Source: Lachnospiraceae bacterium | GTDB lineage: Bacteria; Bacillota; Clostridia; Lachnospirales; Lachnospiraceae | Assembly: GCA_900770225.1 (NCBI GenBank) | Contig: CAAGJU010000252.1 | Location: forward strand, 1-7,775 | Direction: 5' to 3' | Length of the DNA: 7,775 bases | Shown: piece after piece, positions 4,195-7,775 of the stretch | Numbering within the stretch: the first letter of the stretch is position 1 | Layout: each line of letters opens with the position of its first letter | Position numbers and translations under genes: made by a program | The notes under the pieces: generated by a model | Seen by the model: only the letters and a program-made list of their open reading frames with translations | Databases searched by the model: none | Told to the model about the DNA's origin: nothing

Positions 4195-5496
4195 ATGGAA
4201 ATAAAACGAGATCGTTATTTGAAGAAAATCATCTCCTTTATGTGGGATGGTCAGGTAAAGGTGATCACTGGTATTCGCAGATGCGGCAAGTCCTATTTGC
4301 TTCGCAATCTATTTGGGAGATACCTTCTGAGCGAGGGAGTTGCCGAAGATCACATTCTATCCTTTGAGTTGGACTTGACCCGTGATATTCGTTATCGCAA
4401 TCCTTTGGAGCTTGCATCTCATGTTCGGGGAATTGTGGAACACAGCCCAGACCAATACTATCTCTTTGTAGACGAGATTCAGATGTCCGATGAAGTTCCG
4501 AATCCCTACAATCCCGACGGAAAGAAGATCACCTTCTACGATGCACTCAACGATTTGAAGTCCCTGCCCAATCTGGACATTTATGTGACCGGCAGCAACT
4601 CCAAAATGCTGTCCTCCGATATTCTGACCGAGTTCCGGGGGCGTACTGATGAGATCCGTGTGCATCCGCTTTCCTTTGCCGAGTATTATTCAGCCGTTGG
4701 CGGTGATAAGCAGGACGCTTTTGATGATTTTGCTTTCTACGGCGGTATGCCGCTGATTCTGTCCCGCCCCACCGATGCTGCAAAGATGGCTTATCTGAAA
4801 TCACTTTTTTCAGAGGTTTATCTGAAGGACATCGTAGAACGGAAGAAGATCAAGCGTGAGGATGTGCTGTCCGCTATCCTGGATCTGCTGTGTTCGTCCA
4901 TCGGTTCTCTGACCAATCCGACGAAGGTCGCAGCCACCATCAACACTGTGCAGAAGCGCAGCGGCGAAAATGTGGTTGCCCTGAATACAGTGAAAGCCTA
5001 TATGGATCATCTGGCAGATTCGTTTCTGTTTTCCGAGTGCAAACGCTGGGATGTCAAGGGCAAAAGCTATTTTGACTATCCCAACAAATACTACTGTGAG
5101 GATATTGGGCTGAGAAATGCCCGTATCGGCTTCCGCCAGCAGGAAATGACGCATATCATGGAGAATATCATTTACAATGAACTGCTGATCCGTGAATGCT
5201 CCGTTGACATCGGTATCGTCTACGGCAACGAGAAGAATGCCAAGGGAAAGGTTACTCCGGTTGCAAGGGAAATCGACTTCATTGCAACCTCCGGTGGCAA
5301 AAAGACCTACATTCAGTCTGCCTACGCTTTGGGAACGGAGGAAAAGGCAATCACCGAGAACAAGCCTTTCGCGCTGACCGGTGATTCCTTCCCGAAGATT
5401 ATCGTGCGCCATGACATTCGCAAGCGTTGGTATGATGACAACGGCATCCTCAATATCAGCGTCATCGACTTTCTGTTGGATGACACGCTTGTCTGA
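4195..5496 (+). CDS. AAA ATPase with C-terminal DUF4143 domain
   Basis: This 433-residue protein shows Walker A GIRRCGKS (26-33), Walker B YYLFVDEIQ (88-96; D93, E94), a sensor-like VTGSNSKML (131-139) and the family's EFRGR (146-150). FYGGMPLIL (181-189) leads into the DUF4143 region. The C terminus has EIDFIA (359-364) followed by KKTYIQSAY, matching the degenerate PD-(D/E)XK nuclease-like fold of DUF4143; the usual glutamate of the ExK motif is glutamine here (Q374), so nuclease activity is doubtful. GGAGG sits seven bases before ATG. The family (AAA_14/DUF4143) is abundant in gut bacteria and archaea; its biological role is unclear, with defence or toxin-like and DNA-handling roles suggested. 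It has its own promoter and terminator and points against the flanking conjugation genes, so it looks like cargo. Length is typical and the gene is intact. Confidence 0.9.
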   Translation: MEIKRDRYLKKIISFMWDGQVKVITGIRRCGKSYLLRNLFGRYLLSEGVAEDHILSFELDLTRDIRYRNPLELASHVRGIVEHSPDQYYLFVDEIQMSDEVPNPYNPDGKKITFYDALNDLKSLPNLDIYVTGSNSKMLSSDILTEFRGRTDEIRVHPLSFAEYYSAVGGDKQDAFDDFAFYGGMPLILSRPTDAAKMAYLKSLFSEVYLKDIVERKKIKREDVLSAILDLLCSSIGSLTNPTKVAATINTVQKRSGENVVALNTVKAYMDHLADSFLFSECKRWDVKGKSYFDYPNKYYCEDIGLRNARIGFRQQEMTHIMENIIYNELLIRECSVDIGIVYGNEKNAKGKVTPVAREIDFIATSGGKKTYIQSAYALGTEEKAITENKPFALTGDSFPKIIVRHDIRKRWYDDNGILNISVIDFLLDDTLV

Positions 5497-5509
5497 TTCA
5501 GCTCAAAAC

Positions 5510-5556
5510 AAAACTGCTCACCGTGATTGGCTCATCGCCTCATGGTGGGCAGTTTT
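5510..5556. terminator. Bidirectional terminator between convergent genes
   Basis: AAAACTGCTCACC (5510-5522) and GGTGGGCAGTTTT (5544-5556) pair at 12 of 13 positions, with one mismatch position that can form a wobble pair on one strand. The loop is 21 bases. Plus-strand RNA ends in TTTT; minus-strand RNA runs into TTTTGTTTT. It closes both the ATPase gene and the minus-strand conjugation genes. Confidence 0.8.
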
Positions 5557-6176
5557 CAGTCGGAGAAATACTCGTCCGGCTCATCGTCCTCGTCGATTTC
5601 ATCCTCCCAGCGGTTCAGAATGTCCTCAGCCTCCTTTGCAGCCTCGCGGTACAGGCTCAGGCGGTTCTTTTCAAACGCGGCAAAGGCGGGAACATACTTG
5701 CCGAACTCCTGAATGGCGCGGACATCCTTGGTGCGCATATCCGCAACCATGTCCAGCAGCTCTGCCATCGTCAGCAGATCCTCGATCATGAGATCGTACT
5801 TATCCTTGGGAATAGTGATGGCTTCGTCTTCGTCCTCAGCCTCTGCAAAGGGAAACGCGCCCTCAGCGGACACATGGTAGAAATGCTCCTTCGCGTTCAG
5901 ATCGTCCACGATACCGGCGATGAACTCCATCGCGGCATCAGCCCGCTTTTCAATCTCGGCTCTGACATGGAGGTACGCCCGGTGGTGCTTTTTCAGCTCT
6001 TCCTCCTTGCGGATGAGATTGACCAGCTCGATGGTCATACTCATCAGGCCGAAGAAGCTGTCCATGCCCTCCACAACCTCGCGGAAGGTCATCTCAACGG
6101 CAGTGTCACCGAACGCCTCGGTGAACTCTTCCACAAAACGCTTATTATCCATGTTGATGTTGTAGTTCTTATCCAT
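5556..6176 (-). CDS. Acidic helical protein of the conjugation module, function unknown
   Basis: This 206-residue protein starts at ATG 6176, nine bases after AAGGAGG (6186-6192); a longer version from TTG at 6200 would overlap that site and the VirB4 stop. It is almost all predicted helix: FVEEFTEAFGDTAVEMTFRE near the N terminus, a charged segment with LIRKEEELKKHHRAYLHVRA (54-73) that could form a coiled coil, and later amphipathic helices. Acidic runs lie at 112-118 (AEDEDEA) and the C terminus (EDEIDEDDEPDEYFSD). No signal peptide, membrane segment or catalytic motif is visible. It begins 20 bases after the VirB4-like gene and so is co-transcribed with the transfer machinery. A cytoplasmic partner or assembly factor for the transfer ATPases is a guess. 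I do not recognise the family. Confidence 0.75.
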   Translation of the reverse strand: MDKNYNINMDNKRFVEEFTEAFGDTAVEMTFREVVEGMDSFFGLMSMTIELVNLIRKEEELKKHHRAYLHVRAEIEKRADAAMEFIAGIVDDLNAKEHFYHVSAEGAFPFAEAEDEDEAITIPKDKYDLMIEDLLTMAELLDMVADMRTKDVRAIQEFGKYVPAFAAFEKNRLSLYREAAKEAEDILNRWEDEIDEDDEPDEYFSD

Positions 6177-6196
6177 ATTCAAAATCCTCCTTGTGA

Positions 6197-7775
6197 TCAA
6201 GCTATTTCTTCGGGCTTGGTAGTCATGATGCAGTAAAGCTGGGTGTCCTTCGGGAAGTCATCCTTGAAGGGTACAATGGTGGAGCCGTAGAAGATCAGCC
6301 CCTCACCGGCGTTGGAGTTGGTGATGTAGTTCTGCTGGCTGGGAGAGATGTTCAGAGCTTCACTGAGAATTTTTCTGTCTCCCGATGCCTGATTCAGAAG
6401 ATAGACAAAATCCGAGTTCTCGAAGATGTTCTCCACCTCACGGGAAGCCAGAAGGTCCTTCACATTCTGGGTGATCCCGGTGGGGATGCCGCCCCATTTA
6501 CGAAACCGCTTCCAGATTTCCACGCTGTATGCGGCGGTCTGTTCTTCTTTCAGCAGCAAATGGAACTCGTCCATGTAGTACCGGGTAGCTTTGTGCTGGG
6601 CGCGGTTGACTGTGACGCGGTTCCACACCTGATCCTGAACAACCAGCATACCCAGCTTCTTGAGCTGCTTGCCCAGCTCCTTGATGTCATAGCAGACGAA
6701 GCGATTGTTGACATCCACATTCGTTCTGTGATTGAAGACATTCAGAGAGCCGTGAACATAGATTTCCAGCGCGGTTGCGATGCGCTGTGCCTCCGGCTCT
6801 TTCTGATTGCGCAGAATGTTGTAGAGGTCTTCCAGAATGGGCATTTTCTCCGGCTTGGGATCGGCAAGGTAGTCCTGATAGACCATGCGGACGCTCCGGT
6901 CAATGATGGTCTTTTCAACCGGCTGCAAGCCGTCTTTGCCGCCGACAATCAGCTCACACATGGAGAGGATGAAGTCGGATTTCAGGGTCAGCGGGTTTTC
7001 CTCTTCCGAATAGTTGACATTGATGTCCAGCGGATTGATGTAGTCGGTGCTGATGGGCGAGATACGGATCACCTGACCGCCGAGCTTCTGGACGAGGGGA
7101 TAATACTCGGCCTCCGGGTCGCACACGATGATGTCATCCTCTGTGATCAGGAAGGCATTGGTCATCTCACGCTTTGCCGAGAAGGACTTGCCGCTGCCGG
7201 GTGTGCCGAGAATCAGCCCGTTGGGGTTTTTGAGCTGCTTTCTGTCCACCATGATCATGTTGTTGGACAGCGCGTTCAGCCCGTAATACAGAGCCTCACC
7301 GCCCTGAAAAAGCTCCTGCGTAGTAAACGGTACGAAAACCGCTGTGCTGGATGTGGTCAGCCCGCGCTCAATCTCGATCTGATTCAGACCGATGGGGAGC
7401 GAGGACATCAGCCCTTCTTCCTGCTGGAAGTCTAGACGCTTGAGCGCACAGTTGTATTTCTGGGCGATGGATGCCGTCTGGAAGATGGCGTTTTCGAGCT
7501 TCTGACGGTTGGGTGCTGTGTTCATGATGAGAATGGTCACGAGGAACATCCTCTCGTTTCTCGTCTGGAGATCCTGCAACAGACGCTTGGCCTCGCCGCC
7601 GTAGGTGGCAAGATCGGAAGGGATGATGTCCATATCGTAGCCGGAACGGACGGCTTTTTTCTGTTCCTCGATCTTCATCTTGTCCAGATCGGTAATCTTG
7701 GACTTGATGCGCTTGATTGCCTGAGCCTGATCAATCGTGCGGATATGAAGATTGACCGTAATGTTGGAGTCCATA
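6197..7775 (-). CDS. VirB4/TraE-type conjugation ATPase (5' partial)
   Basis: The gene runs off the right edge. The Met at the edge (7774) is internal, and the 525 residues seen are the C-terminal two thirds of a protein that is usually near 800 residues. Counting from that Met, Walker A is GTPGSGKS (190-197), preceded by LKNPNGLIL, and Walker B is RYYMDEFHLLL (398-408; D402, E403). A TGITQNV motif lies at 432-438, typical of VirB4/TraG-like ATPases. Upstream residues form the domain that contacts the membrane complex. VirB4 proteins are cytoplasmic hexameric ATPases that power assembly and substrate transport of the type IV secretion channel. This copy looks intact in its motor domain. It is followed after 20 bases by the acidic helical gene. 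It is the clearest evidence that the window belongs to a conjugative element. Confidence 0.93.
   Translation of the reverse strand, partial: MDSNITVNLHIRTIDQAQAIKRIKSKITDLDKMKIEEQKKAVRSGYDMDIIPSDLATYGGEAKRLLQDLQTRNERMFLVTILIMNTAPNRQKLENAIFQTASIAQKYNCALKRLDFQQEEGLMSSLPIGLNQIEIERGLTTSSTAVFVPFTTQELFQGGEALYYGLNALSNNMIMVDRKQLKNPNGLILGTPGSGKSFSAKREMTNAFLITEDDIIVCDPEAEYYPLVQKLGGQVIRISPISTDYINPLDINVNYSEEENPLTLKSDFILSMCELIVGGKDGLQPVEKTIIDRSVRMVYQDYLADPKPEKMPILEDLYNILRNQKEPEAQRIATALEIYVHGSLNVFNHRTNVDVNNRFVCYDIKELGKQLKKLGMLVVQDQVWNRVTVNRAQHKATRYYMDEFHLLLKEEQTAAYSVEIWKRFRKWGGIPTGITQNVKDLLASREVENIFENSDFVYLLNQASGDRKILSEALNISPSQQNYITNSNAGEGLIFYGSTIVPFKDDFPKDTQLYCIMTTKPEEIA

Noticed and set aside
5523..6236. 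237-codon plus-strand open frame
   Set aside because: It is antisense to the acidic helical gene, which has a good ribosome site and operon spacing. The frame also crosses the terminator.
6560..7435. 291-codon plus-strand open frame
   Set aside because: It is antisense to the VirB4 motor domain with intact Walker motifs; long shadows are common in G+C-rich coding sequence.

Overview
The window looks like a piece of an integrative and conjugative element (ICE), or of a mosaic of ICE fragments, from a gut-type Clostridia genome (Bacillota; Oscillospiraceae/Lachnospiraceae-like). The grounds are strong AGGAGG-type ribosome sites on nearly every real gene, a Tn916/Tn1549-style accessory gene set, a VirB4-type conjugation ATPase, and clear shifts in base composition between blocks. 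Genus cannot be assigned from the sequence alone.

Layout. (1) 1-361: 3' end of a small sigma-70-region-4-like gene running in from the left edge. (2) 362-820: about 460 bases with no convincing gene but a chain of stable hairpins, several stabilised by G-U pairs, proposed as a structured non-coding RNA or long leader. (3) 821-1015: small excisionase-type winged HTH protein, with no integrase beside it. (4) 1016-3225: a regulatory operon with a strong promoter embedded in an array of CGAA-N6-TTCG operator-like sites, an XRE repressor, an ImmA/IrrE-type metalloprotease, a small membrane protein, an 18-residue tandem-repeat protein, and a short gene that appears frameshifted, closed by an excellent terminator. 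(5) 3231-4037: a second copy of a 44-bp repeat first seen at the end of the sigma-like gene, abutting a truncated DNA methyltransferase on the minus strand. (6) 4071-5556: a self-contained cassette with its own promoter and terminator carrying an AAA ATPase/DUF4143 gene. (7) 5556-7775: two minus-strand genes of the conjugation module, an acidic helical protein of unknown function and a VirB4-like ATPase that runs off the right edge.

How it may work: the XRE and ImmA pair resembles the ImmR/ImmA switch of ICEBs1, in which a repressor keeps the element quiet and is cleaved by the protease after DNA damage or a cell signal. The operators in front of the repressor gene fit autoregulation. The excisionase and sigma-like genes upstream belong to the same excision/regulation module, while VirB4 belongs to the transfer machinery. 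The broken methyltransferase, the frameshifted small gene, the missing integrase and the 44-bp repeats beside the methyltransferase breakpoint suggest decay or recombination between related elements.

Most noteworthy: the structured RNA candidate between the sigma-like and excisionase genes, the operator array, the DGSGYYHGADGS repeat protein, and the 44-bp repeat pair.
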